Shown here in pieces: positions 53,785-62,212 of a DNA stretch of 64,000 nt. How positions within the stretch are numbered: the stretch's first letter is position 1; the number at the start of each line of letters is the position of its first letter. The notes below the pieces were generated by a model. That model was given only the letters and a program-made list of their open reading frames with translations. It was not told where the DNA came from and did not search any database. The DNA is taken from the NCBI RefSeq assembly GCF_003865135.1, contig NZ_BHZC01000001.1, positions 3,472,001 through 3,536,000 of the forward strand. The letters are read 5' to 3'. Both the position numbers and the translations under genes were made by a program. Source of the stretch: Streptomyces chrestomyceticus JCM 4735. GTDB lineage: Bacteria > Actinomycetota > Actinomycetes > Streptomycetales > Streptomycetaceae.

Positions 53785-54013
53785 GTCCGACGGCATCCTC
53801 TCCACCCCCGCCCGTCCGCCCGTCCTCGTCGGCAGCCCCGTCGCCACCCGTCCCGGTGTGCCCGGCGGTGTGTCCGGGGCCGGGGAACACATGGATGCCG
53901 ACTGTCCCACATACCGTTGCGTACGCGAAGGGTGTTTGCCCAACAGGAGCCGTTTCGAGACGCGTAAGGGGGCGGCGGGACACGGGAGTTGACCGCGCGC
54001 CGGCCGGTGCGCG

Positions 54014-54916
54014 TCAGTCGCCCATCAGTGAGCCGAAGTCGGTGCCGGAGCCGAGGAAGAAGCCCGCGACGAGCAGGATCATCGTGGCGGGGACCATGAA
54101 CGTGGTGACCACCATGGTCGCCTTGGGCACCGCGCGGGCGGCGCGGCGCCGGGCGTTCTGCGCGTCGGTGCGGCGCATGTCGTCGGCGATCTGGATGAGG
54201 GTGTCGACGATCGGGGAGCCGAGTTCCTCGCCCTGCTGGAGCGCGGTGACGAACTGGGCCACCTGCTCGGAGTCGTTGCGTCTGCGCAGTTCCTCGAACG
54301 CCTCGCGGCGGCTGACGCCCATGTCCAACTGCCGGAGCGTGATCCGCAGCTCGTCGGCCCACGGGCCTTCGTACTTGTCGGCCACCCGGTCCAGGGCCTG
54401 CCGGAAGCCCAGCCCGGCGCTGACCACGACGGCCAGCACGTCCAGGAAGTCGGGCAACGTCCGTTCGATGGTGTCCTTGCGTTGGCGAATCGCCGCCCAG
54501 ATGCCGACCTCGTTCCAGAACAGGCCGAAGGCGACGAGGAGGAGGGCGAGCAGGTACTGGGAGCGCAGCAGCATGACGAGCGCGCCGCCGAAGCCGAGGA
54601 AGCCGTACACCGCGCGGCGGGCGGCGTAGCGGTCCACGGTCAGGCCGCCGGGGTTGCCCGCCTGATCGATGCGTCTGCGCACCTTGGCCACCCGCTTCTC
54701 GCCCATCAGGCGTAGGACGAGGGGTGCGTACCGCATTCCCGCCCGGTCCACCGCCGATCCGACGACGGTCGTGCGGGTCGAGCCGACCTCCAGGGCGACG
54801 GCGATGTCCGGGGGCAGTCTGGCCTCGCGGCGGTAGAGGGCGACGCCGTAGCAGATGCCCGCCACGGAGGCGGCGAGCGCGAGGGCGAGGAGCAGGCCGG
54901 TCGTTCCGATTCCCAT
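54014..54916 (-). CDS. tadC: TadC-like inner-membrane platform protein
   Basis: Type II secretion system F family protein of 300 aa. Hydrophobic segments near the N-terminus, in the middle (VYGFLGFGGALVMLL and LLALLLVAFGLFW) and at the C-terminus surround a GspF-like domain with DFLDVLAVVVSAGLGFRQALDRVA. Together with TadB it forms the platform of the pilus machine. The start is the ATG at 54916; the frame runs further upstream without homology. Confidence 0.88.
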   Translation of the reverse strand: MGIGTTGLLLALALAASVAGICYGVALYRREARLPPDIAVALEVGSTRTTVVGSAVDRAGMRYAPLVLRLMGEKRVAKVRRRIDQAGNPGGLTVDRYAARRAVYGFLGFGGALVMLLRSQYLLALLLVAFGLFWNEVGIWAAIRQRKDTIERTLPDFLDVLAVVVSAGLGFRQALDRVADKYEGPWADELRITLRQLDMGVSRREAFEELRRRNDSEQVAQFVTALQQGEELGSPIVDTLIQIADDMRRTDAQNARRRAARAVPKATMVVTTFMVPATMILLVAGFFLGSGTDFGSLMGD

Positions 54917-54975
54917 GGGTGGGTGCCTTCGGGTGGGGAGGGTGGCGGGGCGGCCGGGGCGGCAGCCGTCGGGCG

Positions 54976-55920
54976 TCAGATGTCGATCTTGGAGATACGG
55001 CGGATCACGAAGAAGCCGGCCGCGTACAGGACGAAGGCCACGACCACCGCGGCCTGCCCCAGGAACGTGGCCGTCATCCGGTCGATGGCCCCGGGCGCGA
55101 TGCGGTTCATCAGCAGCAGCGTGCCCAGGCCGAGGAACGGCACGACGTACGCCGTGACGACGACCTGGGAGAGCTGGGTGCGCACCTCGCGCCGGGTCTC
55201 CTTGCGCTCTTCCAGGGTCTTGGTGAGGTTGCGCAGCGAGCCGACGACCGTGCCGCCCGCGCGGTTGGACAGCACCAGGGTGGTGACGAGGACGACGAGT
55301 TCGCGGGAGGGCAGGCGGGCGGCCAGCTCGTCGAGGGCGTCGTCGAGGGAGTGGCCGACGGCCAGTTTGTCGGAGACCTTGGCCAGTTCCTCCCCGGCGG
55401 GCGCCTCCAGTTCCTCGGCCGCCATGCCCAGGGCCGTACGCAGCGCCAGCCCGGCCTGGGTGGCGTTGGCGAGGATGCGGGACAGCTCGGGAAGCTGGTT
55501 GATGAACTTCTCGATACGTTTCTGCCGCTGCCAGTTGAGGAAGGCGTACGCCGACCAGACGGCCGCCAGGGCCGCGATCGGGCCGAAGAAGGGCGCCAGG
55601 ACCGCCTGCGCGACGATCCACACCCCGGCGACCACGGCGAGCAGGCCGACGAAGAACTCGCCGGGGGTCACGTCCAGGCCGGTGGCGGCCAGCCGCAGTT
55701 CCAGGCCGCGCCCGAGCCGGGTGGCGCGCAGCCGGCGGTCGAGGGCGGCGAAGCGGCGGCCGTGGCCGGGCCGGGGCAGGCCGTGGTCGTCGGAGAGCCG
55801 GTCGACGAGGGCCCGGTGCCGTTCGCGTCCGGTCGCGTAGAGCCGCAGGCCCACGACGGCCAGCACCGCGCAGAGCAGGGTGACGCCGAGGGTGAGCAGG
55901 GCGATGTCGTCCAGGGGCAT
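54976..55920 (-). CDS. tadB: TadB-like inner-membrane platform protein
   Basis: Type II secretion F family protein of 314 aa, partner of TadC. It shows N-terminal and central membrane segments, then LPELSRILANATQAGLALRTALGMAAEEL and NRAGGTVVGSLRNLTKTLEER, which belong to the GspF-like domain, and a C-terminal pair of membrane helices. It lies 80 bp after the CpaF gene and 60 bp before tadC. Confidence 0.9.
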   Translation of the reverse strand: MPLDDIALLTLGVTLLCAVLAVVGLRLYATGRERHRALVDRLSDDHGLPRPGHGRRFAALDRRLRATRLGRGLELRLAATGLDVTPGEFFVGLLAVVAGVWIVAQAVLAPFFGPIAALAAVWSAYAFLNWQRQKRIEKFINQLPELSRILANATQAGLALRTALGMAAEELEAPAGEELAKVSDKLAVGHSLDDALDELAARLPSRELVVLVTTLVLSNRAGGTVVGSLRNLTKTLEERKETRREVRTQLSQVVVTAYVVPFLGLGTLLLMNRIAPGAIDRMTATFLGQAAVVVAFVLYAAGFFVIRRISKIDI

Positions 55921-56000
55921 GGGCGCGGGTCCGTCCTCCGGTGGTGAGCCGCTACGGGGCTTACAGGGGCCAACAGGGGTTCATACGGCTGCACACGGCT

Positions 56001-57338
56001 TCACGAGGCTTCCCGGGTGGTGAGCTGGTCGGCGTCGGCCGCGACCCCGAAGGCCGGGGGTACGGGTTCGTCGGCCAGGTAGAGGCGTTCGGCGACGCGG
56101 CGCGGCAGCGGGTGGTAGCGGAAGCGGCCGCGTACGGTGCGGTCGGCGCCGCTCGGTTCGGCCTCGAAGCGGCAGACGGTGGCGAGGCGGTAGTCCGCGT
56201 GGCCGTGCGAGTCGAGGATGGCGATCTCGCCGATGCGGCGGGAACCGTCGGCGTGCCGGGTGATCTGGACGAGGCAGTCGACGGCGCTGTTGATCTGGTC
56301 GCGCAGCGCCTCGAAGGGCACCTTGACGTCGGACATGGACGCGAGCGTCTGGAGGCGCATCAGGGCGTCCTCGGCGCTGTTGGCGTGCACGGTGGCGAGC
56401 GAGCCGTCGTGGCCGGTGGACATGGCCTGGAGCATGTCGAGGGTCTCGCCGCCGCGGACCTCGCCGACGATGATGCGGTCGGGGCGCATGCGCAGAGAGT
56501 TGCGTACGAGGTCGCGGATGGTGATCCGGCCCTTGCCCTCCACGTTGGGCGGCCGGGACTCCAGGCGGATCACATGGGTCTGCTGGAGCTGGAGTTCGGC
56601 GGCGTCCTCGACGGTGATGATCCGCTCGCCCTCGGGGATGAGGCCGGAGAGGGCGTTGAGGAGGGTGGTCTTGCCGGCGCCGGTGGGTCCGGAGACGACC
56701 ACGTTGAACTTGGCCCGGACCAGCCCGGCGAGCAGCATCACCATCTGGTCGTCGAGGGTGCCCATGCCGATGAGTTCGGGCAGCGTGTACGCGCGGGGGA
56801 AGCGGCGGATGGTGAGGGTGGCGCCGTTCAGGGCGAGCGGCGGGATGATCACGTTGACGCGCTCGCCGGAGGGCAGCCGCGCGTCGACCATCGGGTTGGA
56901 CTCGTCCACCCGGCGGTTGACGGTGGAGACGATGCGTTCGATCGTCTGCATGAGCTGTTCGTGGGAGGCGAAGCGGACGGGGACCAGCTCCACCCGGCCG
57001 TGCCGCTCGACGTACACCTGGTCGGGCCCGTTGACCATGATCTCGGTGACCGAGGCGTCTTCGAGCAGCGGTTCCAGGACGCCGAGGCCGAGCGCCTCGT
57101 CCACCACGCGGCGGATGAGCTGCGCGCGTTCGGCGGTGGACAGGACCGGGCCCTCGCGGCTGATGATGTGGCCGAGGACGCGCTCCAGGCGGGTACGGCG
57201 CTCGGCGGCGGCGAGCGCCGACATCTCGGCGAGGTCGATCTCCTCCAGCAGCTTGGCGCGGTAGACGGCGACGAGGTGGCCGTCCTCGCGGCCCGTCGGC
57301 GGGGCCTCCGGCGCGGCGATGCGGGCTCTGAGACTCAT
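56001..57338 (-). CDS. tadA: CpaF/TadA secretion ATPase
   Basis: Hexameric ATPase of 445 aa that powers pilus assembly. Walker A GPTGAGKTTLLNAL, Asp box, Walker B, and the arginine-rich RMRPDRIIVGEVRGGETLDMLQAMSTGHDGS segment are clear. The ATG overlaps the stop of the upstream TadE gene by 4 bp (ATGA). The C-terminal extension is longer than in some homologues (FRYHPLPRRVAERLYLA). Confidence 0.95.
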   Translation of the reverse strand: MSLRARIAAPEAPPTGREDGHLVAVYRAKLLEEIDLAEMSALAAAERRTRLERVLGHIISREGPVLSTAERAQLIRRVVDEALGLGVLEPLLEDASVTEIMVNGPDQVYVERHGRVELVPVRFASHEQLMQTIERIVSTVNRRVDESNPMVDARLPSGERVNVIIPPLALNGATLTIRRFPRAYTLPELIGMGTLDDQMVMLLAGLVRAKFNVVVSGPTGAGKTTLLNALSGLIPEGERIITVEDAAELQLQQTHVIRLESRPPNVEGKGRITIRDLVRNSLRMRPDRIIVGEVRGGETLDMLQAMSTGHDGSLATVHANSAEDALMRLQTLASMSDVKVPFEALRDQINSAVDCLVQITRHADGSRRIGEIAILDSHGHADYRLATVCRFEAEPSGADRTVRGRFRYHPLPRRVAERLYLADEPVPPAFGVAADADQLTTREAS

Positions 57339-57760
57339 GGGGCGGTGCTTCCTCCGGGTTCGGCGGGCAGGGCCATGGTGGCGCTGCGGGTGGCGGGCCC
57401 GAACTCGACGCCGGGAATGACGGACGGGATCTTGACCGTCGCGGTCGCCACGGCCTCGCCGCCGCCCTCGGACGCCTGGACACTGGCGTCCGCGGCGACC
57501 CAGCCGCTCATGGCCGCCTTGCCCGCCGCCTCCGGGGACGTCTTCCGGTCGGCCTCGTCGAGGGTGGCCGTACGGGCGGCGGCGCGCGCTCCCGTACCGG
57601 CCTGCTGGACGGCGTACGCGGCCAGGCCGAGCTGGATCACGGCGAGGGCGATGAGCAGCAGGATCGGCAGGAAGCCGAGGAATTCGACGGAGACCTGGCC
57701 GCGGTCGTCGCGCCGGCGGCGTCCCCCTCGCCGTCCCCGGATGCGCACGGTCATCGTCAC
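57335..57760 (-). CDS. TadE-like pseudopilin, second copy
   Basis: Protein of 141 aa with the pseudopilin N-terminus DDRGQVSVEFLGFLPILLLIALAVIQLG, where the GQVSVEF block contains the family Glu. The following AVQQAGTGARAAARTAT is also typical. GTG at 57760 overlaps the stop of the other TadE gene (GTGA), with GGAGG at good distance; the ATG at 57754 is an alternative. It is probably a minor pilin or assembly factor. Confidence 0.88.
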   Translation of the reverse strand: MTMTVRIRGRRGGRRRRDDRGQVSVEFLGFLPILLLIALAVIQLGLAAYAVQQAGTGARAAARTATLDEADRKTSPEAAGKAAMSGWVAADASVQASEGGGEAVATATVKIPSVIPGVEFGPATRSATMALPAEPGGSTAP

Positions 57761-58140
57761 GCCCCCTCCTCCTCCGCCGCGCCCGCCGTGCCCACGACGT
57801 GCCCTGGGAAGTTCACCGCGCCGGGGAAGAGCACCGGCACCTGGAGCGCCACCCGCGCCTTCCACAGGCCGCCCTCGGGAGCGCACGAAATCTGGGCGCC
57901 GCCCTCCCACGCGCCGGGCAGATCCTTCCTGGCCGCCGCCTCGCACGCGGCCGGGCCGCCCGTCTCGGTCGCGGTGCCCGCCCGCGCGCCCTTGTCCGCC
58001 GAGTTGGCGGCGAGCGTGAAGGTGTAGCCGACGAGCACGAACTGCCAGAGCAACACGAGGACGGCGAGGATCAGCGGGGCCAGCCCGAGGAGTTCGACGG
58101 AGACCTGGCCGCGGTCGTCGCCCAGCCGTGGGCGGCGCAT
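57757..58140 (-). CDS. TadE-like pseudopilin, first copy
   Basis: Protein of 127 aa, DDRGQVSVELLGLAPLILAVLVLLWQF at the N-terminus, then a beta-rich extracytoplasmic domain with two Cys, in ACEAAARK and QISCAPEGG, that probably form a disulfide. It is the paralogue and direct neighbour of the second TadE copy; the two may act as a heteromer. Confidence 0.88.
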   Translation of the reverse strand: MRRPRLGDDRGQVSVELLGLAPLILAVLVLLWQFVLVGYTFTLAANSADKGARAGTATETGGPAACEAAARKDLPGAWEGGAQISCAPEGGLWKARVALQVPVLFPGAVNFPGHVVGTAGAAEEEGA

Positions 58141-58143
58141 CCC

Positions 58144-59511
58144 TCAGCCCTCCTCGTACGGTCCGGCCGCGCCGAAGGCCCCCGCGGCACCCGGCACTCC
58201 CGGCTCCCCGGCGGCGGGCCCGGCCGTCAGCGCCTTGCGCCGCCGGCCGGTCAGCGGCGTACGGGCGCGGTGGCTGCCCCGCCCCTGCCGGGCCGCGGCC
58301 GGCGCGTCGACCAGGCCCAGCTCGCCGGCGAGCGCCCACAGCGCCTGCCGGACCGTGGACCGGGCGTCCAGGTCCTGCATCCGGCCCGCGTCGACGTACG
58401 GCTGGAGCTCCTTGAAGGCGGCCGGTACGGACGTCCGGGCGACCCGGGTGCCGGTGGCCTTGCCGACCAGCGGCGGCTGGATCTCGGTGTTACGGGTGAG
58501 GCGGTTGACGACGGTCGTGGTGTCCTCGGCCTTGCGGATCTGCAGCCGGTCCCACAGCCGTACGAGGCGCTTGGCGGCCCGTACACAGACCACGTCCGGC
58601 GTCGTCACGAGCAGGGCGGTGTCGGAGAGTTCGACGGCGGCGGCGCTGGCGGACTGCATCTGGGAGCCGCAGTCCACCACCACCAGCTCATAGCGGGAGC
58701 GCAGCGCCGCCAGGACCGTACGGGCGGCCCGGTCGTCCACCTCCTCACCACGCTCGCCCTCCTCCGGCGCCAGCAGCAGACCCAGTCCGGTGTGGTGGGC
58801 GTGCACGGCGTCCTGGAGGACGCGTACGGAGATGTCCTGGATGCCCGCGAGGTCGACGATCGAACGGCGGAACTGGACGTCCAGGTAGGAGGCCACGTCA
58901 CCGGACTGGAGGTCCATGTCGACCAGCGCGACGCTGCGTCCGGCAGCGCGCGCGGCGAGCGCGAGCTGCACGGCGGTGACCGTCGTACCGACACCTCCCT
59001 TGGCGCCGGTGACGGTGACGAGCGTGCCCGCCGGACCGAGCGCAGCTTCCTGACCGCCGCCCAGGTGGACCCGTACACCGGCCGCCCACTGGGCCGCGGC
59101 CTGCACCCTGGCCGCCAGTTCGTCGTAGCCGAGCGGCAGGCCGACGATGCCGCGCGCGCCCGCGTCCATGGCGGCGGCGAACAGGGCCGGGCCCGCGTCG
59201 GTGGTGATCAGCACGACGCCGACGGCGGGGAAGCGCAGCGCGATGTCGCGGATCAGCTCCAGCGCGGGCACCGGGCCGATGCGCTCGTGGACCAGGACGA
59301 CCTCGGGCAGCTCGTCCACCGCGGACGGCGGCCCCGGCCGGTCCGGGGAGCCGGCCGCGGCCCGGGAGACGGCCTGGTCGAGCGCGTTGACCAGGGCGGT
59401 GGAGTCGGTGACCGGCGGCCCGGGCTCGGCGCCCGGCAACTGGCTGAGCAGCGACGACACGGCACGGGCTGCGTCGGGGTCGCCGACCGCCGGGAGGATG
59501 CGGATGGTCAC
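58144..59511 (-). CDS. CpaE/TadZ-like ATPase
   Basis: Protein of 455 aa. An N-terminal receiver-like domain without obvious phosphorylation (about 1-135) precedes a MinD/ParA-type P-loop domain with deviant Walker A GAKGGVGTT, ALVDMDLQSGDVASYLD and VVDCGSQM. TadZ/CpaE proteins place the pilus machine in the cell, often at a pole. A basic, disordered C-terminal tail of 60 residues is present. It lies 13 bp after the CpaB-like gene. Confidence 0.9.
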   Translation of the reverse strand: MTIRILPAVGDPDAARAVSSLLSQLPGAEPGPPVTDSTALVNALDQAVSRAAAGSPDRPGPPSAVDELPEVVLVHERIGPVPALELIRDIALRFPAVGVVLITTDAGPALFAAAMDAGARGIVGLPLGYDELAARVQAAAQWAAGVRVHLGGGQEAALGPAGTLVTVTGAKGGVGTTVTAVQLALAARAAGRSVALVDMDLQSGDVASYLDVQFRRSIVDLAGIQDISVRVLQDAVHAHHTGLGLLLAPEEGERGEEVDDRAARTVLAALRSRYELVVVDCGSQMQSASAAAVELSDTALLVTTPDVVCVRAAKRLVRLWDRLQIRKAEDTTTVVNRLTRNTEIQPPLVGKATGTRVARTSVPAAFKELQPYVDAGRMQDLDARSTVRQALWALAGELGLVDAPAAARQGRGSHRARTPLTGRRRKALTAGPAAGEPGVPGAAGAFGAAGPYEEG

Positions 59512-59524
59512 CAGGGCCTCCGGG

Positions 59525-60247
59525 TCATTTGTCGCCGTCGAGCGTGTAGGTGCGCTCCGCGGGCGGGATGTCGGCCTCGGTGCCGGGGGCGACGAGGGCG
59601 AGCCGTACGTGGGTGGCGAAGGACTCCGCGTAGGCGACGCGCTGGGCGTCCTGGGTGCTCAGCGCGAAGGTGATCGGTACGGCGTCGGTGGCGCGGCGGG
59701 TGCTGGAGGAGCGGGTGTCGCCGGGATCCTTGCTCTCCAGCGGGGTGAGCTTGCCCCGGTCGATGACCTGGGCGTTCGCCACGATCACCTTGGAGACGGG
59801 CCGGTCCTGGGAGCGTTTGCCCTCGAAGGTGGCGTAGATGTTCACCCGGGCCCCCGGGTTGATCTTCCCGGCCACGCCGGTGGCCGCGTCGATCATGATG
59901 GCGATCTCCTGCTGCCCCGGCTTGAGCGCGGGGCGGTCGACGGCCATGTCGTCCTGGAGGAGCGAGCCCTTGTGCAGCGGCGTCACGGCGATCTTCCCGC
60001 GGACCCGGGCCAGGTCGGTGACAGCGGTGGACGGCAGCCAGCGCTCCGGTATCTCCACCTTCTCGAACTGGCCCGGATCGAGCGCCTGATAGGCGGCCAC
60101 GTCCGCTTTCAGCCGGTACGCGGTGCGCTCGGGGCCGACCTTGGACTCCACATTGCGTATGACCGACAGCACGCCGACGAACGCGCCGAGCGCGCAGAGG
60201 ACCGACAGGAGCAGCAGGATCACTCCGCGGCGCTGGCGTGAGTTCAT
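59525..60247 (-). CDS. cpaB: CpaB/RcpC-like pilus assembly protein
   Basis: Protein of 240 aa with one N-terminal membrane segment (about 8-30, GVILLLLSVLCALGAFVGVLSV) and a SAF domain (ARVRGKIAVTPLHKGSLLQDDM), followed by a CpaB/RcpC domain (AIMIDAATGVAGKINPGARVNIY). It probably helps the pilus cross the wall. The ATG at 60247 begins the family match. Confidence 0.9.
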   Translation of the reverse strand: MNSRQRRGVILLLLSVLCALGAFVGVLSVIRNVESKVGPERTAYRLKADVAAYQALDPGQFEKVEIPERWLPSTAVTDLARVRGKIAVTPLHKGSLLQDDMAVDRPALKPGQQEIAIMIDAATGVAGKINPGARVNIYATFEGKRSQDRPVSKVIVANAQVIDRGKLTPLESKDPGDTRSSSTRRATDAVPITFALSTQDAQRVAYAESFATHVRLALVAPGTEADIPPAERTYTLDGDK

Positions 60248-60374
60248 GGGTGCGGGACCTCGGGGGGATCGGTGCGGGCGGGGGTGAGGAAGGGGACAGG
60301 AGCGGGGCGGGCCCGGTGGAGCCGTCCCGAGCGGGGTGGTCCGTACGGGCGGGCCGGAGCCGTCACGGGACGGA

Positions 60375-61406
60375 TCAGCGTGCCCGTACGGCCGTCCGCC
60401 GCCCCGGCTCGGGTCCCGGGACACCGCCCGGCGACACCGGTGCCAGGCCCCGGCGCCGCAGCAGGGAGGAGGCGGGCGTGGCGGAGTCCACCGGTGCGGC
60501 GCCCGGACCGTGCACGGTGCGGGGCCGCGCGGCCCCGCCCGTACGGCGCCCGGTGTCGGCCGCCGCACCCGGTACGGCGGTCGGCGCACAGCAGAACGCG
60601 CACCGGTCGCCGATGAGTTCGAGACCGCACCAGCGGCACTCCTCTCTCCGTACGGACGCCACGAGCTGGTAGAGCACCGAAAGATCCGGAATGGCCGCCG
60701 AGAACTCGGCGGCCTTGTGCGTCCCCCACCACACCGCCGACTCGGCGGGCAGCGGCACCTCGTACGTCCCCTGCACCTGCCAGGAGCGCGCCAGGACGCC
60801 GCCGACCCACTCGCCGGACACCTGGCCGCGCGCCCAGACGAGGCGGGTGGCGAAGCCGGGGGCGGGCAGGCCGGCTTCGGCGGCCCGTTCGGCGTGCCGG
60901 TCGAGGCGGACGAGCTGCGGATCCGGGTTGGCGAGCACCGCGAAGTGCGCGCCGGGCACCCAGGACCGCAGGTGGGAACGGAGGTCCGTCGGCACCCTGT
61001 CGAGGCGGGCGACGCTGCCCAGCAGGGCGCCCGCGTGCACGTAGTGCGCCAGCAGACGGGCGGCGCAGGCGAGCAGGCCGGGGCTGAAGTCGCACAGTGA
61101 CAACTGCCGGAGCTGCTGGGCGAGGACAGCCAGGCCGAGCGGCGGCAGGTCCATCGGCAGGATCGCGAACCGGTCGCTCTCCAGGACCGCGCGCAGGGTG
61201 TGCAGCCGGCGGACGTGGTCCGGCGGGCAGGCGGTGGAGTAGAGCGCCACGAGGTGGCCGTGGTGCTCCAGCACCGCGCCCAGCTCGTTGAGCGCCTCGT
61301 CCAGCGGCTGGGCGTGCGGGGGCCGGACGACGACGGCGGCCGGGGTCTGCCGGTCGGTGGCGGGCAGCGCGAGATCGGCGCTGGTGACTGCAATCGCGGT
61401 CGGCAC
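60375..61406 (-). CDS. Uncharacterised zinc-ribbon protein at the end of the Tad cluster
   Basis: Not recognised. About 343 aa, starting with GTG. The central part is rich in Leu/Arg with helix-forming stretches (LAVLAQQLRQLSLCDF, ARLLAHYVHAGALLG). A four-cysteine CRWCGLELIGDRCAFC near residue 290 resembles a zinc ribbon. The C-terminal 50 residues are Pro/Arg/Gly-rich. Position as the first gene of the tad run suggests a role in pilus assembly or control, but nothing more can be said. Confidence 0.6.
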   Translation of the reverse strand: MPTAIAVTSADLALPATDRQTPAAVVVRPPHAQPLDEALNELGAVLEHHGHLVALYSTACPPDHVRRLHTLRAVLESDRFAILPMDLPPLGLAVLAQQLRQLSLCDFSPGLLACAARLLAHYVHAGALLGSVARLDRVPTDLRSHLRSWVPGAHFAVLANPDPQLVRLDRHAERAAEAGLPAPGFATRLVWARGQVSGEWVGGVLARSWQVQGTYEVPLPAESAVWWGTHKAAEFSAAIPDLSVLYQLVASVRREECRWCGLELIGDRCAFCCAPTAVPGAAADTGRRTGGAARPRTVHGPGAAPVDSATPASSLLRRRGLAPVSPGGVPGPEPGRRTAVRAR

Positions 61407-61426
61407 GTCGCGTCCCCCACTGCGCT

Positions 61427-61462
61427 GCTGGCGCTGTCGGCACTGTTGGCGCTGTCGGCACT
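61427..61462 (-). repeat. 18-bp direct repeat before the zinc-ribbon gene
   Basis: Two 18-bp copies of GCTGGCGCTGTCGGCACT differ by one base. They lie 20 bp upstream of the GTG start, in the leader or promoter. Confidence 0.7.
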
Positions 61463-61608
61463 GCTGTTGGCTCAGCACCTTATCCACGAGTTCCGCCCGG
61501 GAGAACACGTTCTGGGGTACTGGCCGTCCGACTTGGCGCTTCCGCTCCCCCGCCGCTCCGCGCCTCCCGGGGAATTCCCGGTTCCGCACGACCTCTTGAC
61601 ACGCACAT

Positions 61609-61620
61609 TGGTCTGGACCA
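61609..61620 (+). promoter_or_regulatory. DasR-type operator (dre-like) upstream of the chitinase relic
   Basis: TGGTCTGGACCA differs from the dre core TGGTCTAGACCA by one base. TTGACA lies at 61596-61601, just upstream, as in Streptomyces chitinase promoters. Confidence 0.6.
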
Positions 61621-61702
61621 CCTTGTACGCCAGCACGACGCACCACGTGCAACACCAGCACCACAGCAGCTCAGGGGCCCCTGAACGCGCAGCAGCACCA
61701 CC

Positions 61703-62107
61703 TTGCCCAACTCGGCCGCCGGCAAGTCGGTGATCATCTCGGTCGGCGGCGAGAAGGGCGCGGTATCCGTCAGCGACGACGCCTCCGCGAAGAACTTCGC
61801 CGACTCCCTCGGCAAGCTCATGGACGAGTACGGCTTCGACGGCGTCGACATCGACCTGGAGAACGGCCTCGACTCGACCTACATGACCAAGGCGCTCAAG
61901 GCCGTGCACGCACAGCACAGGGAAGTCGTGGTCACGATGGCGCCGCAGACGATCGACATGCAGTCGCCGCAGAACGCCTACTTCAAGACGGCGCTGAACA
62001 TCAAGGACTTCCTCACGGTCGTCAACATGCAGTACTACAACAGCGGCTCGATGAACGGCTGCGACGGCAAGGTGTACGCCCAGGGCACGGTCCACGGCCT
62101 GCCGTAA
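61703..62107 (+). pseudogene. Chitinase (GH18) fragment
   Basis: A 134-residue piece of a family 18 chitinase. It contains the beta-strand KSVIISVGGEKG, the catalytic FDGVDIDLENG with the DxxDxDxE motif, and MAPQTIDMQSPQNAYF and LTVVNMQYYNSGSM. Both ends are missing: the signal peptide, any binding domain and the first part of the barrel are gone, and the frame stops after YAQGTVHGLP where intact chitinases continue. No start codon has a ribosome binding site. A DasR-like operator is still present 80 bp upstream, so this is probably a deletion derivative. Confidence 0.85.
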
Positions 62108-62137
62108 CCGACCTCACGTACGCCACACAGCAGACGA

Positions 62138-62172
62138 CCGGCCGCGCGGTGCCCGGAGCACCACGCGGCCGG
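62138..62172. terminator. Terminator between chitinase relic and protease
   Basis: Fifteen-base arms with one wobble pair and a 5-nt loop, between converging genes. Confidence 0.75.
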
Positions 62173-62212
62173 CTCATGTCTCAAGGACTGCGCGCGCCCT
62201 CAGCCTTGGCCG

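Larger units (their letters stand above)
53367..54013 (-). other. Long region upstream of flp with two tandem repeats
   Basis: About 650 bp between tadC and flp with no supportable gene. It holds a 15-bp repeat in three copies at 53443-53487 around CGTACGG, and an 18-bp repeat at 53713-53784. The flp promoter must be within it. Confidence 0.65.

Noticed and set aside
53657..53992. A collagen-like open frame with PGT repeats on the plus strand
   Set aside because: The pattern comes from the 18-bp DNA repeat, there is no good start site, and no family match.
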